From UMGS1840 sp045661305 (GTDB lineage: Bacteria; Bacillota; Clostridia; UMGS1840): a DNA stretch of 64,000 nucleotides. Under the pieces are notes generated by a model. That model saw nothing but the letters and a program-made list of their open reading frames with translations, was not told where the DNA came from and searched no databases. The translations under genes were made by a program, and so were the position numbers. Positions within the stretch are counted from its first letter, which is position 1. Every line of letters starts with the position of its first letter. The stretch lies in the NCBI GenBank assembly GCA_045661305.1, contig JAZRFJ010000028.1:8605-72604 (forward strand), given 5' to 3'. Below, in pieces: positions 26,300-35,076 of the stretch.

Positions 26300-27229
26300 A
26301 TGGAAGAAAAAAAACTCACTGCTGATGTCTGTGAGCCTGTAAGAGCAGATAAGTATATAGTTTCTGCCCTGTCGGAGCTTACCAGAAGCCACATTCAAAA
26401 GCTTATTGAAGACGGAAATGTTCTTATAAACGGAAAAACATGTTCAAAAAAGACTTTAGTAAAAAAAGATGATGAAATAACAGTTTTAATCCCAGAGCCT
26501 GAGCTTCTTGATGCAAAACCGCAGGATATCCCTATTGATATTGTTTATGAAGATGATGATGTGATAATCGTCAATAAACCGAGAAATATGGTTGTTCACC
26601 CAGCCGGCGGAAATCCTGACGGCACACTTGTGAATGCACTTATGTACAGGTTTTCTGACAGTCTTTCTACTATAAACGGAGTTATCCGCCCTGGAATTGT
26701 ACACAGAATTGATAAAGATACTACGGGGATTCTTATGGTCGCAAAAAATGACCGTTCGCATCTTTTTTTGTCCGAACAAATTAAAGACCACTCGTTTGTA
26801 AGAGAATATATTGCACTTTGTGACGGAAATATTAAAGAAGATACAAAAAGAATAGATAAGCCCATCGGGAGAAGCGAAAAAGACAGAAAAAAGATGGCTG
26901 TCACTATGAAAAACTCAAAAGAGGCAATAACAGATATTGAAGTAATAAAGAGATTTGGTACACATACACTCATAAAGTGCAAGCTTTATACAGGCAGAAC
27001 GCACCAGATAAGAGTACATTTATCATCAATCGGTCATGCTATAACAGGTGATAGTGTTTACGGTGCGAAAAAGCAACCCCTCTTTGACAAGGGACAGCTT
27101 CTTCATGCTTATAAGCTTGGCTTTATTCATCCAAAAACAAATAAATACATCGAATTTACCAAAGATATACCTGAAGAATTTGAAAAAGTTCTTAAAAAAC
27201 TTCAAGGAAAGGAAAATGATTTACTATGA
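26300..27229 (+). CDS. rluD: RluA-family 23S rRNA pseudouridine synthase (RluD-like)
   Basis: 309 aa. N-terminal S4 RNA-binding domain (RADKYIVSALSELTRSHIQK), then the synthase domain with VNKPRNMVVHPAGG and the catalytic Asp in HRIDKDTTGILMVAK. GRTHQIRVHLSSIGH closes the family signature. It makes pseudouridine in 23S rRNA. It overlaps gpsA by 4 bases (ATGA). Confidence 0.93.
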   Translation: MEEKKLTADVCEPVRADKYIVSALSELTRSHIQKLIEDGNVLINGKTCSKKTLVKKDDEITVLIPEPELLDAKPQDIPIDIVYEDDDVIIVNKPRNMVVHPAGGNPDGTLVNALMYRFSDSLSTINGVIRPGIVHRIDKDTTGILMVAKNDRSHLFLSEQIKDHSFVREYIALCDGNIKEDTKRIDKPIGRSEKDRKKMAVTMKNSKEAITDIEVIKRFGTHTLIKCKLYTGRTHQIRVHLSSIGHAITGDSVYGAKKQPLFDKGQLLHAYKLGFIHPKTNKYIEFTKDIPEEFEKVLKKLQGKENDLL

Positions 27230-28224
27230 AAATAACGATTTTAGGCTCAGGAGGCTGGGGTACTGCACTTGCGTGTACGCTTTCTAAAAATTCTAAAAAA
27301 GATATCCTCCTTTGGTCATTATTTGAAAATGAAATAAAGGCTTTAAAAGAAGAAAAAGAAAATAAAGCATTTCTTCCCGGGGTTAAGCTTCCCGATGAAA
27401 TTGAATATTCATCCGACCTTGAATATAGTGTAAAAAGAGCAGAAATTGTCATTTTTGCAGTACCGTCCTTTGCGATGCGTGAAACGGCAAAAAAAGCATC
27501 TTTATACTTTAATCCCGAAACACAGATTGCAGTCTGTGTGGCAAAAGGTCTTGAAGACAGTACATTTATGACTCTGGGAGAAGTTATAGAATCAGAATTG
27601 CCGAAAAACAGCCGTGTTTGTGCGCTCAGCGGTCCTACACACGCAGAAGAGGTTGCAAGAGATATTCCTACAACAATCGTTGCTGCAGCTAAAGATATAA
27701 AAACTGCTCAGATTGTTCAGGAAAGTATGATGAATGACAAATTCAGAATATATACCTCTGATGATATGAAGGGTGTCGAGCTTGGCGGAACAATAAAAAA
27801 TATTATTGCACTTTGTGCAGGAATTTCAGATGGTTGCGGATTTGGTGACAACGCGAAAGCTGCACTTATGACAAGGGGTATTCACGAGATTGCAAATCTT
27901 GGCGTTGCTATGGGCGGAAAAAGAGAAACATTCTATGGTTTGTCGGGAATAGGTGACTTAATTGTAACCTGCACAAGTATGCACTCCAGAAACAGAAGAT
28001 GCGGAATTTTAATCGGAAAAGGTATGAAAGCCGATGATGCAATGAAAGAAGTAAATATGGTTGTAGAAGGTGTTAAATGCTTAAAAGCTGTTTATAATGC
28101 TGCAAAAAAATGTAATGTTGAAATGCCTATTATAAACGAAGCTTATGATGTTATCTATAATAATAAAAATCCTTTTGACTGCGTAAATGCACTTATGACA
28201 AGAGATAAAAAATCTGAGCTTTAA
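27226..28224 (+). CDS. gpsA: Glycerol-3-phosphate dehydrogenase [NAD(P)+]
   Basis: 332 aa. N-terminal dinucleotide motif GSGGWGTALAC. Active-site and substrate motifs: SGPTHAEEVARDIPTTIVAA, VELGGTIKNIIALCAGISDG (catalytic Lys), GLSGIGDLIVTCTSMHSRNR. It reduces dihydroxyacetone phosphate to glycerol-3-phosphate for PlsY (16380-16994). The start overlaps rluD. Confidence 0.97.
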   Translation: MKITILGSGGWGTALACTLSKNSKKDILLWSLFENEIKALKEEKENKAFLPGVKLPDEIEYSSDLEYSVKRAEIVIFAVPSFAMRETAKKASLYFNPETQIAVCVAKGLEDSTFMTLGEVIESELPKNSRVCALSGPTHAEEVARDIPTTIVAAAKDIKTAQIVQESMMNDKFRIYTSDDMKGVELGGTIKNIIALCAGISDGCGFGDNAKAALMTRGIHEIANLGVAMGGKRETFYGLSGIGDLIVTCTSMHSRNRRCGILIGKGMKADDAMKEVNMVVEGVKCLKAVYNAAKKCNVEMPIINEAYDVIYNNKNPFDCVNALMTRDKKSEL

Positions 28225-29096
28225 TGATTGTAAATAAAAAGAACCTTTATTTGTCACTTCTAATCATTGCTGCCTTTATGCTTATCTACATTGTTCTATA
28301 TTATTGTCAACCTTATATAATAACAAAAGATAAGCTTACTATTGAATTTATTGACACAGGGAAGTCAGACAGTATTTTTATAAAATTCCCCAACGGAAAA
28401 ACTGCTCTTGTAGACGGCGGTTTTGCAAATTCTCTGCCCAAAATACAAAGCACACTTTATAAATACCGCGTCAGAGAAATTGATTATTTAATAGCAACCC
28501 ATCAGCATGATGACCATATTGGCTCTTTTTATGATATTTTAAATATTTACGATGTAAATGGCATCTATATGCCAGCCTCCCCCATAGAAAATGGTAAGCT
28601 CGTTAATTTGGAAAACGAAATAGAAGAAAATAACATTCCGCTTTATTTTTCAAAGCATGGTGATGTACTGATAGACGAGAGTGATATTTTTTTAAAAGTT
28701 ATCTCTCCGTTTCCCCAGGATAAATACTATGAAGAAAACGATTACAGCCTTGTTTTCTATCTAACCTACAAAGACTCATCTTTTCTTTTTATGGGTGATG
28801 CAACAAGAAAAATTGAAATTCTTTTGATGAAGTATTATGAGGAAGAACTGAAAAAAGCTGATGTTATAAAGCTTGGTCATCATGGAAGCGATACATCAAG
28901 CTCTTATAATTTTTTAGAAAAAATAAGTCCGCGTTATGCAGTTGTTACAACTGATGAAAACGGAGAAAATAAACTTTCCAAAAATCTTCTTAACAAATTA
29001 AATGAACTTAAAATAAAGCTCTTTTCTACAAATAAATACGGGAATATTTCTTTCATTTCAGACGGAAATGATATTAAAATAATAACAGAAAGATGA
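28224..29096 (+). CDS. Membrane-anchored MBL-fold hydrolase (ComEC C-terminal type)
   Basis: 290 aa. One N-terminal membrane segment (about residues 8-28) followed by a metallo-beta-lactamase domain with metal motif ATHQHDDHIGS, then FMGDAT and KLGHHGSDTSSS. The layout resembles the C-terminal nuclease-like domain of ComEC without its channel. It should act outside the membrane, on nucleic acid or another phosphodiester, but the substrate is unknown. Last gene of the operon; it starts in a TAATG overlap with gpsA. Confidence 0.85.
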   Translation: MIVNKKNLYLSLLIIAAFMLIYIVLYYCQPYIITKDKLTIEFIDTGKSDSIFIKFPNGKTALVDGGFANSLPKIQSTLYKYRVREIDYLIATHQHDDHIGSFYDILNIYDVNGIYMPASPIENGKLVNLENEIEENNIPLYFSKHGDVLIDESDIFLKVISPFPQDKYYEENDYSLVFYLTYKDSSFLFMGDATRKIEILLMKYYEEELKKADVIKLGHHGSDTSSSYNFLEKISPRYAVVTTDENGENKLSKNLLNKLNELKIKLFSTNKYGNISFISDGNDIKIITER

Positions 29097-29141
29097 ATTG
29101 GGGATTTATTATTAAAAAACGGCAGAATCAGATATGATTCC

Positions 29142-29170
29142 CTGACATAATTTTTCACTTGACATATAAT
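29142..29170 (+). promoter_or_regulatory. Sigma-A promoter of the LOG-AKR pair
   Basis: CTGACA (29142-29147), 17-base spacer, TATAAT (29165-29170). It lies 35 bases before the start at 29205. Confidence 0.8.
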
Positions 29171-29204
29171 ATATGTATAAAATTCTAAAAAAGGAGAAAT
29201 GAAT

Positions 29205-29807
29205 ATGAATATATGTGTATACGGAGCTTCAAGCGATATGATAAAAAAAGATTATATAAAAATGGGTGAAGAACTCGGAAGAAGACTTGTTGAACGCGGG
29301 CACCAACTTGTTTACGGCGCAGGCGGTAAAGGAATGATGGGTGCTGTTGCAAGAGGTGCTTACGAAAAGAACGGTCATATTATCGGTGTTGTACCGAGAT
29401 TTTTCAATGCTGACGGAGTTTTGTTTGACAACTGCACAGAGCTTATCAGAACAAATACCATGCGTGAGAGAAAGCAGATAATGGAAGACAGTTCAGATGC
29501 CTTTATAACAACTCCGGGCGGTATCGGAACATTTGAAGAATTTTTTGAAATTCTTACCCTAAAACAGCTTGCAAGAACAAATAAGCCGATATGTATTTTT
29601 GATATTGACGGATATTATGACGAGCTTCTTTCACTTATGCACCACGCAATTGAAGAAAACTTTATGAAAGAAGAATGTACAGAATTATATAAGGTTTTCA
29701 CAGAAATTGACCCGATGCTCGATTATATTGAAAACTATGACCCTGATGATGTTAATTTACTCGAAATGAAAGATATTCATGAAGAAAAGGAAATAAAAAA
29801 TGTATAA
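29205..29807 (+). CDS. LOG-family nucleotide phosphoribohydrolase (TIGR00730)
   Basis: 200 aa. Rossmann-like fold with YGAGGKGMMGAVARGAYEKN and the signature TPGGIGTFEEFFEILT (PGGxGTxxE). The family hydrolyses nucleoside monophosphates to base and ribose 5-phosphate; in plants it activates cytokinins. I start at the second ATG (29205), which has AAGGAG 8 bases upstream; the first is only 2 bases from it. It overlaps the next gene by 8 bases. Confidence 0.9.
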   Translation: MNICVYGASSDMIKKDYIKMGEELGRRLVERGHQLVYGAGGKGMMGAVARGAYEKNGHIIGVVPRFFNADGVLFDNCTELIRTNTMRERKQIMEDSSDAFITTPGGIGTFEEFFEILTLKQLARTNKPICIFDIDGYYDELLSLMHHAIEENFMKEECTELYKVFTEIDPMLDYIENYDPDDVNLLEMKDIHEEKEIKNV

Positions 29808-30720
29808 AATTAATCTTGGCTCATCAAATTTTAAAGTTCCGACAATGGCTGTGGGCTGTATGAGAATTAATAGCACCGATAAGAAAAATGCCGAAATATT
29901 TTTAAGGACTGCTATTGAGTACGGTGCAAACTTTTTTGACCATGCCGATATATATGGCAGAGGCGAATGTGAAGAAATTTTTTCTGATGTTCTTGATATG
30001 GGAAACAGTATAAGGGAAAAAATCATTCTCCAGACAAAATGCGGAATTGTACCCGGTAAGATGTATGATTTTTCAAAGGAACATATTATAACTTCAGTTG
30101 AAAAAAGCTTAAAACGACTTAAAACTGATTATGTAAATGTACTTTTACTGCACCGCCCTGACGCACTTTGCGAGCCTGAAGAAGTAGCAGAAGCTTTTTC
30201 TGTTCTTAAAAATAGCGGAAAAGTTCTTCATTTCGGTGTTTCAAATCATAATCCTATGCAGATTGAACTGTTGAAGAAATATCTTGATGTGCCTATCGTT
30301 GCAAATCAGCTTCAACTAAGCATCACAAACTGCACAATGATTTCAAATTCCATTAATGTAAATATGGAAAATTATTCATCAACTATGAGAGACGGCTCAG
30401 TTTTGGACTACTCAAGACTAAATGATATAACAATTCAAGCCTGGTCGCCGTTTCAGTATGGATTTTTTGAAGGCGTTTTTATTGATAGTGATAAATTCCC
30501 TGAGCTTAATAAAAAGCTTTCTGAAATTGCTGAAAAATATAATGTTACAAAAACAACTATCGCATTCTCGTGGCTTCTTCGCCATCCTGCAAAATTCCAG
30601 CCTGTTACAGGCACTATGAATGTAGATAGACTGAAAGATTGCATAAAAGCAACAGAGATAAAGCTTACAAGAGAAGAATGGTACGAAATTTATAAGAGTG
30701 CTGGAAACACACTACCATAA
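29800..30720 (+). CDS. Aldo/keto reductase
   Basis: 306 aa TIM-barrel oxidoreductase. Signature: FFDHADIYGRGECEEIF (catalytic Asp and Tyr), then QTKCGI (Lys), VNVLLLHRPDA (His), and FGVSNHNPMQIELL. The C-terminal part resembles the YdhF/YajO class that reduces aldehydes and ketones with NADPH. Substrate not predicted. Last gene before a bidirectional terminator. Confidence 0.9.
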   Translation: MYKINLGSSNFKVPTMAVGCMRINSTDKKNAEIFLRTAIEYGANFFDHADIYGRGECEEIFSDVLDMGNSIREKIILQTKCGIVPGKMYDFSKEHIITSVEKSLKRLKTDYVNVLLLHRPDALCEPEEVAEAFSVLKNSGKVLHFGVSNHNPMQIELLKKYLDVPIVANQLQLSITNCTMISNSINVNMENYSSTMRDGSVLDYSRLNDITIQAWSPFQYGFFEGVFIDSDKFPELNKKLSEIAEKYNVTKTTIAFSWLLRHPAKFQPVTGTMNVDRLKDCIKATEIKLTREEWYEIYKSAGNTLP

Positions 30721-30730
30721 ATACCAAAAA

Positions 30731-30764
30731 AAAGACAACCAAAAAAATTTTGGCTGTCTTTTTT
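30731..30764. terminator. Bidirectional terminator between the AKR gene and metH
   Basis: AAAGACAACCAAAA pairs with TTTTGGCTGTCTTT with one G-T pair. It is flanked by A and T tracts on both sides, so it can end transcripts from either strand. Confidence 0.85.
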
Positions 30765-30776
30765 ACTGTTTTTTTA

Positions 30777-33170
30777 TTAAAGAATATTTTCATCAACCTT
30801 CTGGGCAAATCTTACTGCCTCCATAGCATCTTTAGCATAAAAATCAGCATCTATTTTCATAGCATAGTCTTTGGTAAGCACAGCTCCTCCCACAACTATT
30901 TTACATAAAGGAGCATTTTTTCTTAAAATTTTTATTGTCTCCTCCATTGATACAACAGTAGTCGTCATAAGTGCGCTAAGACCGACAACAGATGCTTTTC
31001 TCTCTATAACCGTTTCTACTATTTTTTCAGGCGGAACATCTTTTCCCAAGTCAATTACATCAAAGTTATAGTTTTCGAGTAATACTTTTACAATATTTTT
31101 TCCTATATCGTGAATATCACCTTTTACAGTCGCAATAACAAAAGTACATTTTTTTGTTTTTTCAGTATCCTGTGTTGTATCACAATTTTTCATATGTGCT
31201 TTTATTACATCAAAAGCTTCTTTTGCTGCCTCAGCACTCATAAGAAGCTGAGGTAAAAACACCTTGTTTTCTTCAAAGCCTTTTCCAACCTCATTAAGTG
31301 CAGGGATAATGTCGGAATCTATTATTTCAAGCGGTTTCTTTTCTTCCAAAAGCTCTTTTGAAATCTGTGATGCCTTATCACGAAGACCCTTTTTTATACT
31401 TTCAAAAAGGGTAAGTTTTTCTTCGGAAACATTAGCTGTAACAGGCTTATTTTCCGAGAAATAGCTTATATAATTACTGCAATTTTCATCTAAATTATTA
31501 AGTGCACAAAAACTGTAATAAACCTTTAGCATATCCTCGGAATATGGATTCATTATAGCACAGGAAAGTCCATTTTGAAGTGCAAGAGCAAAAAATGTTG
31601 ATGTAAGTGCCTCACGCGCGGGCATACCAAAAGAGATATTTGATACACCGAGGCTTGTTTTCATATCAAGTCTTTCTTTTATGAGCCTTATTGCATCTAA
31701 AGTAACTATTGCAGATGAGCTGTCAGCACTAACTGCCATCGCAAGCGGATCAAAAATTATATCCTTTTTCTTTATTCCGTATTTAAGTGCAGTTTCATAG
31801 ATATTTTTTGCAATTTCAAATCGTCCATCTGCGTTTTTTGGAATAGAATTTTCGCAAAGAGTAAGTGCAACCACTACCCCACCATATTTTTTCACAAGCG
31901 GAAAAATCTTCTCCATGCTTTCCTTTTTTCCGTTTACCGAGTTTACCATAGGCTTACCATTATAAGCTCTCATTGCTCTTTCCATAGCCTCGCAGTTTCC
32001 TGTATCAATCTGAATCGGAAGATTTATAACTGCCTGAAGCTCTTTTACAGCATTCTCAAGCATATCCTTTTCATCAATTTCGGGAAGTCCGACATTGACA
32101 TCTAAAATATCAACATTCTTTTCTTGTTGCTTTATTCCCTCCGACAAAATATAGTTCATGTCATTTGCAATCAAAGCTTCTTTAAACTTCTTCTTTCCTG
32201 TTGGGTTAATTCTTTCACCGATTAGAACAGGTTTTTTATCAAAAATAACTGCATGGGTATAGGAAGAAACCATTGTAAAGTCTTTTTCTTCGGGGATTTT
32301 TGGTATAACTTCAGAAACTTCCTTTTTCATTTTTTCAATATGGAGAGGCGTAGTTCCGCAACAGCCTCCAAGTATTGTTGCACCCAATTTTGCAATTTCT
32401 TTCATTTCTTTTGCAAAATCTTCAACTGAAATATCAAAAACAGTTTTTCCGTCCTCAAGTCTTGGAAGTCCTGCATTAGGATTTACCATAACAGGAATTG
32501 ATGAGTATTTCACAAGCTCTTTTACTGTGTTTTTCATCTTATCAGGTCCTAAGCTGCAGTTAAGACCGAGTGCCGAAACCCCAAGTCCTTCAAGAAGTGT
32601 AACCATTGCTACGGGATTTGCACCTGTCATAAGCTTCATACTCTCATCATAAACATTCGTTACAAAAACAGGCAAATCGCAAGTTTCTTTCGCCGCTAAA
32701 ACTGCAGCCTTCGTTTCATAGCTGTCATTCATCGTTTCAATAAGAATTAAATCGACACCGCACTCACACGCAAAAGAGATGCTTTTTTTAAATACATCTA
32801 TTGCGTCTTCAAATTCAAAATCACCGTACGGCTTTAGCAGTTTTCCTGTCGGGCCTACATCAAAAGCAATATGGATTTCACGGTCACAAAATTCCGAAAC
32901 GGCTGTTTTGGCGTTATTTATTGCCTCTTTTATAACAGCTTTTAAAACACTTTCCTCCATTTTAAGAACATTTGCTCCGAAAGTGTTTGTTGTTATAACA
33001 TCTGCACCGCTTTTTATATATTCTTTATGTATATCTATAATAATTTCTTTGTGAGTTATATTCCACATTTCAGGAAGCTCTTCACTTGTAAGTCCGTGTG
33101 ATTGCAGAATTGTGCCCATTCCGCCGTCAAAAAACACAAAACCTTTTTTAATTTTATCCGTTATTTTCAT
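30777..33170 (-). CDS. metH: Cobalamin-dependent methionine synthase, lacking the activation domain
   Basis: 797 aa. Domains in order: homocysteine-binding TIM barrel with the zinc Cys motifs GLNCSLGP and GGCCGTTPLHI; pterin/methyl-folate barrel (GERINPTGKKKFKEALIAND, residues about 315-570); B12 cap and B12-binding domain with DIHDIGKNIVKVLLENYNFD (His is the cobalt ligand). The AdoMet-reactivation domain of full-length MetH is missing and is encoded next door. The start overlaps that gene by 17 bases; GGAAAGGA lies upstream. Confidence 0.95.
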   Translation of the reverse strand: MKITDKIKKGFVFFDGGMGTILQSHGLTSEELPEMWNITHKEIIIDIHKEYIKSGADVITTNTFGANVLKMEESVLKAVIKEAINNAKTAVSEFCDREIHIAFDVGPTGKLLKPYGDFEFEDAIDVFKKSISFACECGVDLILIETMNDSYETKAAVLAAKETCDLPVFVTNVYDESMKLMTGANPVAMVTLLEGLGVSALGLNCSLGPDKMKNTVKELVKYSSIPVMVNPNAGLPRLEDGKTVFDISVEDFAKEMKEIAKLGATILGGCCGTTPLHIEKMKKEVSEVIPKIPEEKDFTMVSSYTHAVIFDKKPVLIGERINPTGKKKFKEALIANDMNYILSEGIKQQEKNVDILDVNVGLPEIDEKDMLENAVKELQAVINLPIQIDTGNCEAMERAMRAYNGKPMVNSVNGKKESMEKIFPLVKKYGGVVVALTLCENSIPKNADGRFEIAKNIYETALKYGIKKKDIIFDPLAMAVSADSSSAIVTLDAIRLIKERLDMKTSLGVSNISFGMPAREALTSTFFALALQNGLSCAIMNPYSEDMLKVYYSFCALNNLDENCSNYISYFSENKPVTANVSEEKLTLFESIKKGLRDKASQISKELLEEKKPLEIIDSDIIPALNEVGKGFEENKVFLPQLLMSAEAAKEAFDVIKAHMKNCDTTQDTEKTKKCTFVIATVKGDIHDIGKNIVKVLLENYNFDVIDLGKDVPPEKIVETVIERKASVVGLSALMTTTVVSMEETIKILRKNAPLCKIVVGGAVLTKDYAMKIDADFYAKDAMEAVRFAQKVDENIL

Positions 33171-33861
33171 TTTCTTTTATTCCTTTCCTGAAATTACAGC
33201 TGTAGTTTTTGCAAGACAAACATTTATTATTACACTTTTCTTGTTTACTTTGGGGATTTTTGCTTAATCCGATGATTGCACAAACAGATTTTGAAGGCAT
33301 CATCATAAAGCTTTCGTTAAGATATACTCCTGTATTTTTAGGAGCATCAAGATATGAAAAAATTTCTTTCTGGCATTTTAAATCGAGGTCTTCATACCCA
33401 GGGCTAAAGCGGGAAGTCAAAAAATAGTCTTTTGCCTGCTCCCCTATTATATCACACAAATAGTCGCAATAGCTTTCTATATATGACGCACCTGCAGAAT
33501 TTACACCTAAAGCATAGGACATTGAGGAAACGCTGTGTTTTTTTACTAGCATATCAATTCCGTTTCCGATTGTAGCAACCATAAAAACAACATAACTTGA
33601 GTTTTTCAAATGCTTAGCCAAAGCTTTTGAAGAAAATGTAAAAAAACCAAAATCAACCGTGTTCTCTGTTATATTTTCAATTTTTACATACCGCCACACA
33701 GCCGAGTTTTTCAAAACAGTTTTAACTTCGTTTTTCGCATTTTCGGCAAGCTTTATCATTGAATTATCATTACTGTCTTTACACCCCATATATCGTAATA
33801 TTTCACTTAGTTGAGTATCAATATTATTATCTGAATTTTTAAAAATGTTTTTTAAATCCAA
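33154..33861 (-). CDS. Methionine synthase reactivation-domain protein (split MetH)
   Basis: 235 aa. It matches the vitamin-B12-dependent methionine synthase activation domain: the AdoMet motif SRFSPGYEDLDL and LNESFMMMPSKSVCAIIGLS. A short Cys-rich tail follows (CNNKCLSCKNYSCNF). It reductively methylates oxidised cobalamin on MetH. The start is TTG at 33861 with AGAGGTG 7 bases upstream. First gene of the metH pair; the stop overlaps metH. Confidence 0.92.
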   Translation of the reverse strand: MDLKNIFKNSDNNIDTQLSEILRYMGCKDSNDNSMIKLAENAKNEVKTVLKNSAVWRYVKIENITENTVDFGFFTFSSKALAKHLKNSSYVVFMVATIGNGIDMLVKKHSVSSMSYALGVNSAGASYIESYCDYLCDIIGEQAKDYFLTSRFSPGYEDLDLKCQKEIFSYLDAPKNTGVYLNESFMMMPSKSVCAIIGLSKNPQSKQEKCNNKCLSCKNYSCNFRKGIKENENNG

Positions 33862-33921
33862 GAAAATGCACCTCTTTACTACTTTAGCACAATATAACCA
33901 AAATATCAAGTGTTTTTTAAC

Positions 33922-33949
33922 AAAAAAGGATTGCGAAAACTCGCAATCC
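33922..33949 (-). terminator. Terminator after the zinc-ribbon gene
   Basis: GGATTGCGA pairs with TCGCAATCC around a 4-base loop. On the minus strand TTTTTTG follows. Confidence 0.85.
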
Positions 33950-33970
33950 TTCGGCTTTTTTAAATTAAGA

Positions 33971-34240
33971 TTAACCTTCGTTGTTCATTTTTTCAAAGCA
34001 TGCACTGCAATAAACAGGTTTGTCATCTCTTGGAATAAATGGAACCTTAGCTTCTCCGCCACAGCTAGCACATACAGCTGTATGAAGTTCTCTTTTTGCA
34101 TTTTTTCTTGCAGTTCTGCAATCTTTACATCTCTGTGGCTCGTTTTCAAAGCCTTTCTCAGCGTAAAATTCCTGTTCTCCTGCTGTGAATACAAATTCGT
34201 TTCCGCATTCTTTACATGTTAATGTTTTGTCCTGATACAT
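33971..34240 (-). CDS. Small zinc-ribbon protein (CxxC-x-CxxC, YhjX-like)
   Basis: 89 aa. CKECGNEFVFTAGEQEFYAE followed by EPQRCKDCR is a conserved zinc-ribbon motif of small proteins in many clostridia. A second Cys set CASCGG...CSACFE follows. Function unknown; binding to nucleic acid or to the ribosome is possible. AAGGAGAC precedes the ATG. It may share transcripts with the sigma-factor gene 31 bases upstream. Confidence 0.8.
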   Translation of the reverse strand: MYQDKTLTCKECGNEFVFTAGEQEFYAEKGFENEPQRCKDCRTARKNAKRELHTAVCASCGGEAKVPFIPRDDKPVYCSACFEKMNNEG

Positions 34241-34271
34241 TTTTTTGTCTCCTTAGGTTTTTAAAAATTAT

Positions 34272-34832
34272 TTATAGCATTTTTTTAATTTTTGCCTTTA
34301 TCCTCTGAATAGCATTATCAACAGCTTTTGGTTCTTTTTCCATAGCTGAAGCTATTTCCTTATAGGTCATTCCGGAATTAATTAGACACAAAACACTATA
34401 TTCAAAGGAACTAAGCTCATTTTTCAGATTAAGTAAAAAATTTTCAAAGTTTTCATTATCAATATACTGTTCTTCAGGACCAAAACACAAAATAGGAATT
34501 ACATTCCCGTTTTCGTCTTCAATCGGCTGATACTCATTAAGCGGAATGTGCTTTTTCCGCAATGAATTTTTGATGGCTGTTTTAATTCTTAAAACTATGC
34601 AGTTTTTTGAAAAAATGATAAAATCAGTTCCACGCGAAATGTCGTAACTTTCTATCGCATGAAAAAGTCCTATCATTCCCTCTTGAATGATATCTTCTCT
34701 ATCAGAGCCGGCAAGAAAATATTTAAGTGCAAGCGAACGGATAAACGGTTTAAATTCATCATAGATGATTTTCAGGGCATCTTCATCAAATGCCTTTGCT
34801 TTTAAAATAATTTCTCCGTCGATACTTTCCAC
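34272..34832 (-). CDS. SigH-like sigma factor (stationary phase/sporulation)
   Basis: 186 aa sigma-70 family member of the SigH class. Region 2 contains LALKYFLAGSDREDIIQEGM followed by IGLFHAIESYD, and region 4 is MTYKEIASAMEKEPKAVDNA followed by IQRIKAKIKK. In spore formers SigH drives early sporulation genes. A consensus promoter (34864-34891) precedes it. It is not next to its usual neighbours in Bacillus, and is somewhat shorter than B. subtilis SigH. Confidence 0.85.
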   Translation of the reverse strand: MESIDGEIILKAKAFDEDALKIIYDEFKPFIRSLALKYFLAGSDREDIIQEGMIGLFHAIESYDISRGTDFIIFSKNCIVLRIKTAIKNSLRKKHIPLNEYQPIEDENGNVIPILCFGPEEQYIDNENFENFLLNLKNELSSFEYSVLCLINSGMTYKEIASAMEKEPKAVDNAIQRIKAKIKKML

Positions 34833-34863
34833 CAGATATTTCCTCCCGAAATGCTATAAGACT

Positions 34864-34891
34864 ATTATACAACTTTTTTTTGATTTGTCAA
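34864..34891 (-). promoter_or_regulatory. Sigma-A promoter of the sigH-like gene
   Basis: Minus strand TTGACA (34886-34891), 16-base spacer, TATAAT (34864-34869). Both hexamers match consensus. Confidence 0.82.
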
Positions 34892-35005
34892 CACTTTTTC
34901 GTTAATTACTATTATTTTTTCAGCGACACAACTCGACAATATGTCTGTTTTGCACAAAAAGAAATATGTTTTTTCAGCAAATAAAATAGCACTTCAAATT
35001 TTTCC

Positions 35006-35034
35006 TTGCAAAATAATTTTTTTTGTGTTATAAT
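35006..35034 (+). promoter_or_regulatory. Sigma-A promoter of the topoisomerase operon
   Basis: TTGCAA (35006-35011), 17-base spacer, TATAAT (35029-35034). Confidence 0.8.
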
Positions 35035-35076
35035 ATAATAGTATGTTTATATAAACTTTTACAAGAGGTGAGATTT